From contig CM049309.1 in NCBI GenBank assembly GCA_026874595.1, positions 15,716,576-15,780,575 on the forward strand: a stretch of DNA of 64,000 nucleotides. The letters are read 5' to 3'. This DNA is from Sipunculus nudus. Its lineage: Eukaryota > Annelida > Sipuncula > Golfingiida > Sipunculidae. The notes beneath the pieces are model-generated. The model saw nothing but the letters and a program-made list of their open reading frames with translations, was not told the DNA's origin and searched no databases. Shown one piece after another: positions 1 through 11,400 of this stretch (the stretch's first letter is position 1; each line of letters starts with the position of its first letter). The translations under genes and the position numbers were made by a program.

Positions 1-96
1 TTGCAAGCCTTCTTCATCAGCTAGGATGATAAAATACTCTGCAGGACCGTATAAACGCTTTCCTTGCATGTATATGGGTATAAAGCTATGTATAAG

Positions 97-290
97 GCCA
101 AAAAATTAAAAGGTATGGTTCTCAGGCACCGCCCGCGTCAGTTTCAACCCCCCCCCCGCATCAAACATTTTTATTTTTATTTTAATCATTAAAGAAGATA
201 AATAATACAATTTATGTAGCGCTTTTACCTGTTTAGAAAATCAATTTATTTTCATGCTTTTCCCTGGTCATATGGCATTTTTATGCACTG
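97..290 (+). mobile_element. MITE copy (GGTATGGTTCTCAGGCAC family), left part
   Basis: It begins TAAGGCCAAAAAATT and shares GGTATGGTTCTCAGGCAC, a CGCATCAAA block and GCTTTTACCTGTTTAG with copies near 4.2 and 31.6 kb. The right terminus was not found, so this copy is truncated or diverged. A run of C (about 150-158) interrupts it. Confidence 0.55.
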
Positions 291-559
291 TATAAATTGA
301 TTTTATGTATTTTGAATGCTTTGTATTTTCTTTGTGTACTGCTTGCATTAGGGGCATTTGGTGTGTATTATGCTATTATTGCATAATTCTTTTTACTTTT
401 TTTTATTATTATTATGAGTATTATTATTGTTATTTATTTTAATAATACACTTTATTTCATTGAATATATATTATTCCGTATAATCTAATGCATGCAAGAT
501 TTTTGTATTTCTTATTTATTTATTTTTTTTATTTATTATATTGTTAATGTAATGATTGC

Positions 560-662
560 ATATATATATATAAACAAGAGCAGTTGTACTTCTTATTGGT
601 TCTATGGGCCGGAGTCCTTTTAACCAGAATAAATATTCATTTATTCGTTCATTCATTCATAC
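560..662 (+). mobile_element. possible 5'-truncated LINE tail with (ATTC)n
   Basis: The sequence GGCCGGAGTCCTTTTAACCA followed by AATAAA and an (ATTC)n run resembles 3' ends of non-LTR retrotransposons that finish in a short microsatellite. No reverse-transcriptase frame is present upstream. Confidence 0.3.
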
Positions 663-954
663 GGTTTAAAGATACATGTAAATAATAAAGAGATAGACCA
701 TTTGGTGTGAAAAACGCTAGGAAAATGTCATATAAGACAAAGTAATAAGGAAATGATTTAGAAAAGTAACAAATTTGGCCGAAATATAGAATGATAGCAA
801 TTCAAGCGCCTGTGGTTAGTCTGACTGACTGAAGATGTACTATCAAGTCCTCCGAGCGCTCCAGGTAGGTCTTAATAGATCCGTTAATTCCCTGGGTGCT
901 CCCTAGATGTAGAATTTTGTCAGTCTAGTCATATGTACCCTTGATAACACGAAG

Positions 955-1008
955 ATGCTTAGCGCGGGAATTAAGGGGTCATTTTCGCCGGGGTCTTTCC
1001 ATAAAAAG
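955..1008 (+). CDS. candidate first coding exon of the GST/RTN4IP1-like gene
   Basis: An ATG opens an 18-codon frame ending SPGSFHKK directly before a GT dinucleotide (AAG|GTACAT). The exon ends in phase 0, as the exon at 2897 requires. The join would read [16 protein letters not shown], which resembles the start of a GST thioredoxin-like domain (small/polar residues, Ser, then K-V-R-L). The donor is weak beyond GTA, and the stretch before the motif is short. A rival is 836-864, MYYQVLRALQ before a better donor (CAG|GTAGGT), but it fits the GST motif less well. The real first exon could also lie upstream of the window. Confidence 0.35.
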
Positions 1009-1462
1009 GTACATTTAATTTTTAATTTATTCCATGGGTGTAATTTTGGCACCATTTTGGTCAACTCCGGTGAAGGATTAATTATTTTTGTTAAATTTAC
1101 CCAATTTAAGGATGGCCATCCTTATCACTTTTATAATCGCCCATGCCTTTGTTTAAACACCTACACTCTAAAACATACGGCCAATTGCAGAGTTTTAAAT
1201 TCATGTCTCCATATTGGTCGAAACATAATTTGTCGTATTAATTAAATTTCAAGCTAAAATGTAACTGCTTCTGCAACGTTTATATAGTTCATTTTGCTTT
1301 CGACGACATTTTCCGCTGGATATTTCACGATGCTTATACATTTTGCATTTCATAGAAAACAATCATTGAACTGTTTATAATATGAATAAGGTAATAAAGT
1401 TTTCTGACTTTTCTCTGCATCTTATATGACGATGACCATACCACGGTTTATTTATCTATCTC

Positions 1463-1810
1463 CTACCTCATTGTAGCAGTGGCCGCATGGGTAGCAGTCT
1501 CGCTTACCTGTTCCCATGGATAAATGATGCTAAGGACGTGGCTTTTTGCAGAGGGGGGAGACAATATGTACACAGAAGAATCAATTTCAGTATGACAGTG
1601 CGATGATTTTGTAATGTGAGACAAAGATGATAAACATTGACGGAGAAAATGGGTGTCATTAAGTCCTGCAGAGAAGTTAGGCCCTTGAGAGGCCTTCATT
1701 TGTACCAAGATGGGACTTCCCCCTGCTGTCAAAAGGTGAACAGCTGTTTGAGCACTTACCATTTTACTAAAGTTTAAGTGTATTTTTGACTTGCAAATGA
1801 TAAGTCCCAT
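1463..1810 (-). other. unidentified open frame, possible exon on the minus strand
   Basis: A 115-codon minus-strand frame lies in otherwise stop-rich DNA. It contains a stretch reading FSAGLNDTHFLRQCLSSLSH and later PSAKSHVLSIIYPWEQ. The latter runs directly into a good donor (CAG|GTAAGC, at about 1509). An acceptor-like AG lies inside the upstream part. Composition looks like coding sequence rather than the neighbouring AT-rich DNA. I do not recognise the protein and see no partner exon nearby. It could be an exon of a minus-strand gene extending left of the window, a fragment of a transposon gene, or chance. Confidence 0.2.
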
Positions 1811-2034
1811 GTCATGTATCTAGTATTTATTCGAACAGAACTAAGTAAAAAGGGTGTCACATAAATCGTTTCCTTACAATATATATTTTCTTAGAAAATT
1901 CCAATATGAAGTGATATTGATACTACATACTGAGTAATGTTGATAATAATGATGATACGTTTATTTAATGATAGAACACTTCCCTTTGTCACTGCTTCAT
2001 TGCCCTATTAAAGTCATTAGGACTATTTATCAAA

Positions 2035-2165
2035 CCCATGTTCCCAGGTGCTGTAGACACTGAGCCTCGGTGACACCAGGATGTAAAATAAAATGACAGG
2101 AAGCAAGTGCTACCACCCTGTCACTTAGTCCCAAACTGAAATGGAAATCTGCAGATGTAAATACT
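2035..2165 (+). mobile_element. SINE tail fragment
   Basis: GACACCAGGATGTAAAATAA, CACCCTGTCACTTAGTCCCA and ACTGAAATGGAAATCTGCAG match the 3' part of the SINE family. A similar tail occurs at 13625-13735. The tRNA-like heads are missing from both. Confidence 0.55.
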
Positions 2166-2318
2166 TAGCTTAAGAATAAGATCAGTTTTAAAAAATGGAG
2201 GAGGTTGCCCCCCTCCCCCCCCCCCCCAAAAAAAAAAAAAAACTAAAAAAAAAAGCCATGTTCCGGGTTGTTCCCATCTCTAGCTCCCAGTGTAGACCAT
2301 CTGTGAGCCTAGTCCATA

Positions 2319-2386
2319 CATGGATCTTTATGTTCTATGATATTCCTGCTTGATGCCAGGAGTATCATAGGACATAAAGGTCCATG
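2319..2386. repeat. near-perfect 30-bp hairpin with 8-base loop
   Basis: The arms at 2319-2348 and 2357-2386 pair along their whole length. The three differences from perfect complementarity would all be G-U pairs in RNA. The loop is CTTGATGC. It lies upstream of the GST exon at 2897, next to an interspersed repeat. Either a folded small-RNA precursor or the remnant of a hairpin MITE would fit. Plant-like perfect pairing is unusual for an animal microRNA. Confidence 0.6.
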
Positions 2387-2394
2387 CACATTAC

Positions 2395-2585
2395 CCCACA
2401 CGCTGTGTTTTTGTTGACACCTGTGATCATGCCCTGTCCAGTGTTTTTAACACTTGTTTACAGGAGTAAGCTAAAGAGTTCAAGGCAATATTTTTGCAGG
2501 TACAGATTTATTTAAAAAGGAATAAGCTATTTTTGTGTTAATTCAACATGGTTTATAGGTGATTAGGACCCTTTTAATGGATTTT
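2395..2585 (-). repeat. interspersed repeat R1, minus-strand fragment
   Basis: Read in reverse it matches the left part of the copies at 11563 and 62715: GTGATTAGG here is CCTAATCAC there, then AATTAACAC, AAATAGC, ACCTGCAAAAATATTGCC, TTAAAAACAC and GATCACAGGTGTC. The distal half is absent. Confidence 0.6.
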
Positions 2586-2896
2586 TTAATGCCAGAGATG
2601 CTAGTTGAATTTAATATTTTCAGTTGGATGGTCATGTATCATCAGTGTATCATTATATGGACATCTGACAAAATGTGGATATAGTGTTTGACTTTGTATT
2701 GATGATTTTTCAGTGCAACGGTGAATTTTTACAGCCCCAGTTTACATAAGTTCATGTATGAATTGCTGTATTGTTTAGATCTATTGTCTTCACACCTACA
2801 AATATGACATTATTAAAGATTGGCATCACAGGAGCATTATTAGGACAAAGGCAAGGGATATTAATCGCTTTGCCTGTGTTTTATTTTCTTTTGTAG

Positions 2897-5800
2897 GTCC
2901 GTTTGGTGCTTGAACATAAACATCTTCAATGGACTCCTCATACTGTGGACTTGTGGGAAGGGGAAAACTTCTCTGAGTGGTTCTTCCAAGTAGGTTATTA
3001 CTAACTATATTTTTTAATGCAGTTGAAATAAAAACATTTTCCTGTGAAGGCAGGCCTTTTTTAGCTGGAATTTAGCTTTATATTTATTTCCCATGACTAC
3101 TGATTAAAGCAACTGTTATGAAACAAGATTTGTTTATGTTAAAAAATGGCTCTGTTTCTTATTTCTAAAAAATCACAAAAATAAGTTCAAACAGCCTTGT
3201 GTATCCTACTTCTCTTATGCTACTGTTTATTTATTCATTTTATTTTTTTTTTTTCATTTCACACTAAAGCTAGTGTGAAAATAGCATGCTTCATAACAAG
3301 ATGGGAAAAATCATAGTTATATCTTGAGCATCAGTTTACTGGCATAAGAGCCTCATTTGTTATTTAACCAACCAAAATATGACAAGGTTTAAACACATCT
3401 TAGTCACTATCATGCTGTATAATCCACTGGTTTGTACCTCTATGTCTGCAAATGCACATATTTCTCATCACTAATTTATGTTATGACTGACACAAAGTCT
3501 TCTGTATAACACTTCAGTTTATATTAAACATGATCTAGTCAACTCATTTTTAAATATTTACATTTCTTATTTTCTATATATTTGACTGCAGGATTCATAA
3601 TGATTAATATTTGTATTTAAACAGGTGAACCCTCGTGGGATGGTTCCGGTTTTGGTACATGATGGTAAAACTGTTGTGGAGTCAGAGGACATTATGCTAT
3701 ACTTGGAGAAGCACTTCCCAGACCAGCCACTGCTGCCACCTACTGAGTACACCATGAACTAATTTCATTAATATAATCCTACTATAATTTGAAGATTTGG
3801 TTGTGGTTCAAGTAAAGCGTTATTCTGCTCTAAAACCTTGATACAACCAATACTTGTCCTCTGGTCTCCAAGCACTCTCTTCTCACCTGTACTGTCATCA
3901 GAGGAAGGACTTCAGTGTTGGATCCCCATGCCTGTATCAAACCCTGACGGGTTTATTTCTCCAAGTTTCTTGAAACCAGTCATGGGAGCTGCCAATTTGT
4001 GTACACACAAAAACCGGGATGTCACAAGTGATAAAAATATTACAAAAAAAGCAAGAGATCTTTGTTTGGAAAATAAATGGTTACTCAGGAATCTCAGTCC
4101 TAGTTTTATTGCTTTCGGATCATCAAATCTTGCTCTTATAATTCATATCATCACATTTTACAGATTTCCAGAATGAGTTTGCTCTGTATCTATTATGTGT
4201 AAGAGTGTAAGGCCAAAAAAAGAAGTAATGTTCTCAGACAACACACAAATCAATTTTAACCCCTTAATCAAAAATTTATATTTTGATTTTCAATAGAAAC
4301 TTAACAATTTTGATTCACTTTTTATCAGATTTCCTTTGAAATGTAGTGCTTTTACTTGTTTAGCAAACAGTTTCGTTATTATCATGCTTATTATCATTTT
4401 TATTGAAACACTCATTAAAGGTAAACAAAAAATTTGCCCTCACACACTTTTTTCTGGAAAAAGTGCCTGAGAACCAAACCTTTTTTTTTGCCTTAAACAT
4501 TTATCTTATATAATAAAGATGGCCCCCTAATGATAAACTATTTTACCCCCTCAGGGCTGGTTGTGATGAGGTTCAGCAGTTGTTACAGCTGTGTGCTGAT
4601 ACGCAGGAGAGTGTACGCTGTCTCAGCCTGGAGTTCGTATACGGTACCCTAGCCAGACGCAGCCAAGCACAACTCGATCGGCTCAGTAGGTATACCACTG
4701 ATAGACGCTCCTATGAACTGCTGATGTCACACAAGGACGGGTTCACACAGCAGGCAGTGCAACAGGAAATTACGAAATTAAAAAGGTAAGATCGTCTGTC
4801 ACAGGCCTGCCAAATCACTCTTTTTTTGGAAGATTTCCTGAAAATGATCGAGGCTAACTTTTTTCACTGTTTTTTTTTCTGAAGCACTGTCTGTTCCTCT
4901 TTTTTTCAGTGATAGAATTCCAACTATATTCTATTCTGAAATAGAATATACTATTTCTTTTATGCTTTAACACTCCAGCTAGAAACAGAATGGGACATTT
5001 CACAATTTTTATGTGTGCAAATGTCCAGCATGTGTCACAACATGTGGAAAATGCTCTTATCTTCAACCAGGGGGATTAGTGCCATGCAATTTTCTGACTT
5101 TGGGAATTATACATAAACACATTTGTTGTATAGAAAGCACATCTTTTTTCAGTCTGTGATAAAAAACAAGGAATTTCAGCCTATTTTACTTTTTTCTACT
5201 CTTTATTTCAAAGAAATCTGCTCTTTTTTCCAGAGAACTAACTTTTTTTTTGTCATTTACCTTTTGAAGACCTGCATGGTCAGTGTGTGGATGTAAGTCC
5301 TGATGTCGCCTACTTAGTCCTTATGTGGCTTATAACACACCTTATCTGATATAGTCAGTTCTACTTTTTTTTGCAATTATTTTTTAGAAAGACTAACTTG
5401 CCAAACCAAACTTATACCAATGGCAGAAAGAGGAAAATGCATAATTTTTGGTATCATTCCTGCTTATGATATAAATATTATTCACTTTACAGCCTGATTG
5501 ACTTGTCTGTTATATGTGTATCTGTGATTCTTGGTATCCCTAACAAGTGACCATTGTTTGTCTCTCAAGGATATGGATATGATGTAATGTGTGGCATGTA
5601 CAGGCCATCTATATTTACTGTATATAGGACTCAAAATGTGTACTGCATAGAGACCAATTACATATAAAATTTAAAAAAAAAAAGAGTCCAATATGTGGAC
5701 CCAAACCCTGGCAATATATATATAGGGACGCAAACACTGCCTGGGAGATAGTGTTTAAAGTTGGTGCCATGGAATGTTATTTAAACCTGTGTTATTGAAA

Positions 5801-8459
5801 TCACCCTTGACTATGAACATAACAAACAACCACTTTCAGTCTTGCCATGGCAATGAGTTATTGAGTCTGATTTGGGTTGTAACATCCCTCCTTTCTACTG
5901 TCACTGGTCAATGCATGTCCATTTGTCAATCAACTGACCTTTGGCTTGTCTGCAAATCACAAGGAATTCAGTGACTCCAACCCCAACAGACAAACTAACA
6001 AGATATAGGTATCTCCTTCTTTTGGGTCCATGCTTTATAGCAGAATGGAAGGTTGGCTTGTAAGCCTATTGTTTCCACAAACAGCAGCCATAATTTCTAA
6101 ATAGGATATGTCTGTTTTAATTTCATGATTAATCTACCCAAAATAATGAAGTTTGATGATATGAGAGTCTTAGAGTTTAATTATATTCATTTAAACAGTT
6201 TTGTATTTCTTTAGATTGTTAAAGGATGTGGGATAACCTATTATTTTGATGACAATACCCCTATGTGTAAGTGAGTGACCCCAGCTGTGGGGATATCCAC
6301 TCAGAAGATTACTTGCCTTAGTCACTCTGAACTCGGCGCTCAAAGGAATCAAATGTGTGTCCACATAAGGCGAAATACTCCATACCCTGTTTGTACTCTT
6401 CTGATCCCACTCCAATGACAGGGTTGCCAGCAGTCAGGGAAAAGTCAGGGAATTTTTCAGAGTTGGCTGCTGGCAACCCTGCCCAAGAACTGGCAGTATC
6501 ATCATTTTTAAGTGGACAGTTCAATCGGCCATTCTGGAATTATAAACAAAATTCCTGTGCTGTTGTATATCATCGGGGGAAATCCCTACAGAAGATACTC
6601 TCCAGTCCCAGTTTCCCCCAGAATTACAAAGAAAACTACAGGGTAAAGCCTAATGAGTTCTGTTACAACCCTTCCCAGTTAACATTATGACGTTGTGCCA
6701 ACGGTGGCCCAACGTAAGCCTTACCGTTGGCCCAACGTTGGGTAATGACGTTGGGCCAACGTAATTTTGTCCATCGGCCCAACGTTGGCTCAACGTTGGC
6801 AAAATTCTGTTGGCCCAACGTTGTATTGATGTTGGTACAACGTCTGTGTATATAAGTTGGGCCAACGTTGGCCCAGCGTTAACAAAAATTGGGTTGGCCC
6901 GACGTCGTACTGACTTTTGTTCAACGTCTGTATTTATAATTAATCAAAAACACATACCCATTAATAATGATATCTGCATGGAATTGTGGAAAGGAGATAT
7001 CTCAAAAACACTCATTAATTACCATGATGTGGTTAACACTGCTTGAATTCACTGATTTATATAGTATGTAAATCCGACAGGTGAATCTCGATCTGTCCTT
7101 ACGGTCAGTTAATTTCAAGGATTTTGTTTAATCAACTAGAAATTTGACACTTCACAAGTAAACGAAATTTAAAGAAAAACTTAATAATACCTGTTTAATT
7201 TGTGGCAACATTGAATGGAGACATTGTATAAAAATTTAGAATTTTATTTATTAAACCTTGACAGCTTTCAGATTAAACATTTGATAGCTTAGACATGCCA
7301 AGAAAAAAAAACAAGGGTGAGGTATCCACGCATCCATTTATATGGACAAATACAAACACAATAATGTTGACAGAAGTATATACGGCAGTTCAAATTATTC
7401 ATTTTCAGATTCTGAGCTTGTATTGTCTGTTGTTCGTTCTCTGCTGTTGCTGGCATCTTTGGCCCCAGGACCTGAAAATAATGGATTAAGAAACTTTATT
7501 TCTATAAATAAACTCACCATTGTAGCTACATATAAAACAACTCTAGATGGTTTTATATATCATTCATATATATATATATGTCACAGGCGAAATTAGAATC
7601 CAGGCGGATTTAAAATCCGCCTAGGCGAGATTGAATTTTGATTTGATACTTAACAAGCATTTTATATCAAAACTTTGTTAATAACTTCACATTGTGGTAT
7701 ATCACTTTATATATGTTATCAACAAAGAATATTTAACAAAGTGAATAGATGTAACAAAATTATATATATAATACTTACAGAAATCTAGACAAAGAGGATC
7801 TGCTGCTTGCTCTTGTGAGACTGGCTTGAATGTGTGTCTGCATGTGAGACTGGCTTGAATGTGCCTGCAATGCTGCTGGGGTGACAAGTGTACGAAGGCC
7901 AGAGATTCCACACATGACTGTATTGCTGTGAGGTCAGCTATCCGATTACAGTGCGCGGGTTCCTTCTCAATGCCATATATAAATTCACAAGTGCGCCACC
8001 TGCTGACAGGGTGCAACCTTATATACTGTTGTCTACTTGCATACGTTGGTCTAACGTTGGTACAACGTTGGCAAAAATACGTCATTCTGCCACCATGTTT
8101 CCAACGTTGGGCCAACGTCAGAAAGCCAACCGCGACCATACCGACCTATGATTACGTTGGGCCAACGTCATAATGTTAGCTGGGTTATATTTTGTTTATG
8201 CCAAAATTGTATTTTAGTGTTTTTCAGATTCTAGAAGACAAGCTGAGTGGGGGTCGTGATTGGCTGTGTGGGGACCATGTGACACTGGCAGATTATGCCT
8301 GGATAAGCAATGTTCATTTAGCACGATTATGTAATTTTCCAATGGAGGACTGGCCAAGGCTGGTCTCCTGGTACAACATGTCATCTCAGCTCCCCGTGTT
8401 CCATGCAGCTGTTGTACAACACGAACCAGCATGGATGAACATTATAAAAGTGAAAGTGG
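2897..8459 (+). CDS. GST N- and C-terminal domain exons (GDAP1-like), part of the fusion gene
   Basis: Exons 2897-2989 and 3625-3746 encode [10 protein letters not shown], then [14 protein letters not shown] and [15 protein letters not shown]. This is the GST N-domain pattern: a cis-Pro 'VPVL' strand and the E-S/D glutathione-contact turn. Exon 4555-4785 is helical and rich in Gln and Leu. Exon 8228-8459 encodes [25 protein letters not shown], the GST C-domain N-capping/hydrophobic-staple motif ('tLAD'), then W-P-R-L-V-S-W-Y. The long helical insert before 'WLCG' and the hydrophobic tail encoded by the next exon match GDAP1 rather than cytosolic GSTs. Transferase activity cannot be judged because the catalytic N-terminal residue lies in an unresolved exon. 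Confidence 0.8.
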
Positions 8460-11400
8460 GTAAGTATTTCTCTGAGTGTCACCAATGAAGATTAATGATA
8501 TGTTCCAGAGTGATAAAAACATCTTTGCTGTGAAAGATTTCTTTTTATATTTAAGAATGTTTGAAATTTTTTGTGCTTGTAATGAGAAAAGAGAGAGTTA
8601 GAGTGTGCAAAAGTATTCCTGCTGGATTTTGTGGTGAAGCATGCACTGATGATGAAGCAGTAAAATATTTGAAAACTGGTGACCTTGACCTGGTTTTCAG
8701 GGGCAAATCAGTGAATATATAGGATCTTTTTTAACCCCATAACAGTTGTTAAGGTGTCAATACATGCTTCAGAAAAAAGGGGCCTATTTTGGAAGGAGTA
8801 TGCCTTAATTGTCTGGATTTAGCATCTCTGATGTCACAATTTTATATAATTCTGAATATATATATATATATTTATATAATGACTGTTGTTACAGGGATGT
8901 TTGATCTGCTGGGTAAGGGTGTTCGAGGCTGTGCTGAGGGGGTGGAGACAATGTGGCACATTCCTGCTGTGTGTGCTCTTCTGCTACTCATCACTCTTTT
9001 GTTCTGTCCATCTCAAGGTCTGCACATCGGGTTCACAAGTAAGTAAATATTTTTATAATACAGGAAATGAAGTCCCTAGTGTAAACATAAACTTGGCAGC
9101 CGAAGTGCTGAGTGCATGAGAGCTTGTTCACTGTTAATATTCTATATATATTATGTATTACCATCAGAAATATGTAATAGGTATTATGTTGTACCTATGG
9201 TTATTTGGTGTGTCTGTCACCAATTTAAACACAAGGTTCTTAACAGATATTGTTAACATTTTGTTGAGTGTAAGGACTGTAAAAAATCCATTAAATTTTA
9301 GAGTTAATATGCATCACCATCATATGTATTTTCATTCAGAGGCTTCCTTTCTGATGTGACTTATGGTTATTTATTTTGTACCTGGCAAGGCCCAGAGTCG
9401 GTTTTTAGAGCTAATCAGTGAATGGAGTTGTTAAAGTCCGAGACAAACATGTCCTGTGTTGCTGTGTAATTTGATCTAATCCTTTCAGAGATCTTCCTTG
9501 GAGACAGGTCTCTGGGTCAGTTAAGCAGAGACCTTGCTCCAGCAAGACCTCAAGCATGCTATTTCTTATCAGGACAATTGAGCCAATCAGGTTGATAATG
9601 TATAGTCTATCTGTGTGGTGGGGAAACACAAACCTGTCACTTTTATAAATAAACAGTCTGGTGACTGGAGATGTTATTGAGAATCTGACCAATCATAAAA
9701 AGGCTTGTCAACCTGGTGAGTTTCCAATTAATGTTTTCATGATTACTATGGATTTGTTTGGACATTATCTTGTTTGCTTCATCACAGGCAGTTGTATTTC
9801 ACCTTATGTTGATTAACATTTAGCCCCATGTCAAAATGACTAATCTCAGTGCTGTCTAAAAGTGGGATCCAGAGCGGACATCTGGATCATTCAGGCACCA
9901 GAGGATAAGTGAAGGGCCCTACTGCCTTGACCTCCCCAGGAAAGCCTACTTTACAATAGGGGTGGCCTTTTAATGGATCAGTCCAAATATAGATCAGAGG
10001 GCTGGTAGGTAGGCCTGATGTCTTACACTATAACAGGCCAGGGGACCGACAAAAGCAAGGTCTCTGCTTAACAGAGCTTTGTTTGTTTCCAGTGTCATAT
10101 TCCCTGCTGGTCTCCAGCCTCCTGTGCGTGACGTTCGGGAGCATTTTGATGGCCTACCTTCAGGTGCACCAACCTCAGTCACAGCCAACAGCGCCCCCTG
10201 TAGGTCACCAAGGACACTTCATGAAAGCAGCAGTACTAATAGATTACACTGGACCAGAGGTAAAAATAAATACTATACATCTGTGAACTTATAATATTTC
10301 ATGGAAATGAGTGTACATACCAAGCTTTAGCTCTGAGTCAGGAGCTAAATGTAATTGAACATTGGAGTAAAAAGCATGTGTAAAACTGACAAAATTTTTA
10401 TGGTAATCTCAAAATTAAGATTTTAAATCTCTGTTAATAAGCAGGTTTTTTTGTACTCGGACTCTGACCTGGACCCATGTTTCAGATGACTTGGACTCAA
10501 AAAAGGTTGACTTAGACTCAAACTTCAAGGACTTGGACTTGGACTCAAGTAGGCCTGACTCAAATTTGCACTCAAATGATGTGGACATGGCAACATGATC
10601 ACTGGTATGAGTACAACAGGAGACATTTAATTGCTATACAAGAAATTGAGTGACACTTAGAAAAGCTAAAGATCAATATTTTTAAAGATATAGGACATTT
10701 AAAATTATCATCATCTTAAAATGAATCTAGAAATAACATTTTGAGAACTATAGTCTTCAAAATTCACCTTAATGCAGATATCTTGATTTTTATTACATCT
10801 GTTCATACTTTAGGTGCTTAAGATAAGTCTTCGTCAAAAACAGCCAAGGATCACACATCCAGATGAGGTCAAGGTCAAGGTTAAAGCAGCTTCCATTAAT
10901 CCGATTGACTTGAGGATGAGGATAGGCTACGGACATCACATGTTCAACCATCAGCGAAGGAAAAATGGGGTAAGTTTATAAAACCATATTTTAGGGTTCC
11001 TGTTCACAAATTCATATGAATATACCTGAAGGTAGTGTCTCAAGAACATTATTTGGATTGAACATTTTTCTCAGTTTGATTGGCCAGAGATGTATTATTT
11101 ATTATAGATGAAATTTAGCTTCCACTGTTTAATTTTTTTTCATTTTTATTATTACATTTATTTCAGTGAATCTGTTTTTATGTTTCATGTGTATCTGATG
11201 TAAAATAAACATTTTGGTGTAATATGTTTTTGACTGGGCCAAATTGAAAGTATGTTTTAAATTTAGTTTTGTAAGAATAAAGTAGTCTTTGGTTATTCAC
11301 TGCATATCACTCATGTGGGAATTTTTGTTGGAAAATTTATTACCCCAAAATGACCCATTTCCCTGTCATTATATAACTGAAGATATAATGTATTTTTTTC

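Noticed and set aside
836-864. MYYQVLRALQ as first exon of the GST gene
   Set aside because: It has a good donor and correct phase, but the residues do not match the GST start motif as well as the candidate at 955-1008. Kept only as an alternative.
5493-5508. 16-base candidate micro-exon that would also restore the GST phase
   Set aside because: The donor (GTTATA) is poor and the sequence is too short to distinguish from chance.
6650-8173. Frames with repeated VGPT / LVQRW peptides
   Set aside because: They are translations of the ACGTTGGGCCAACGT palindromes at the ends of the 1.5-kb element.
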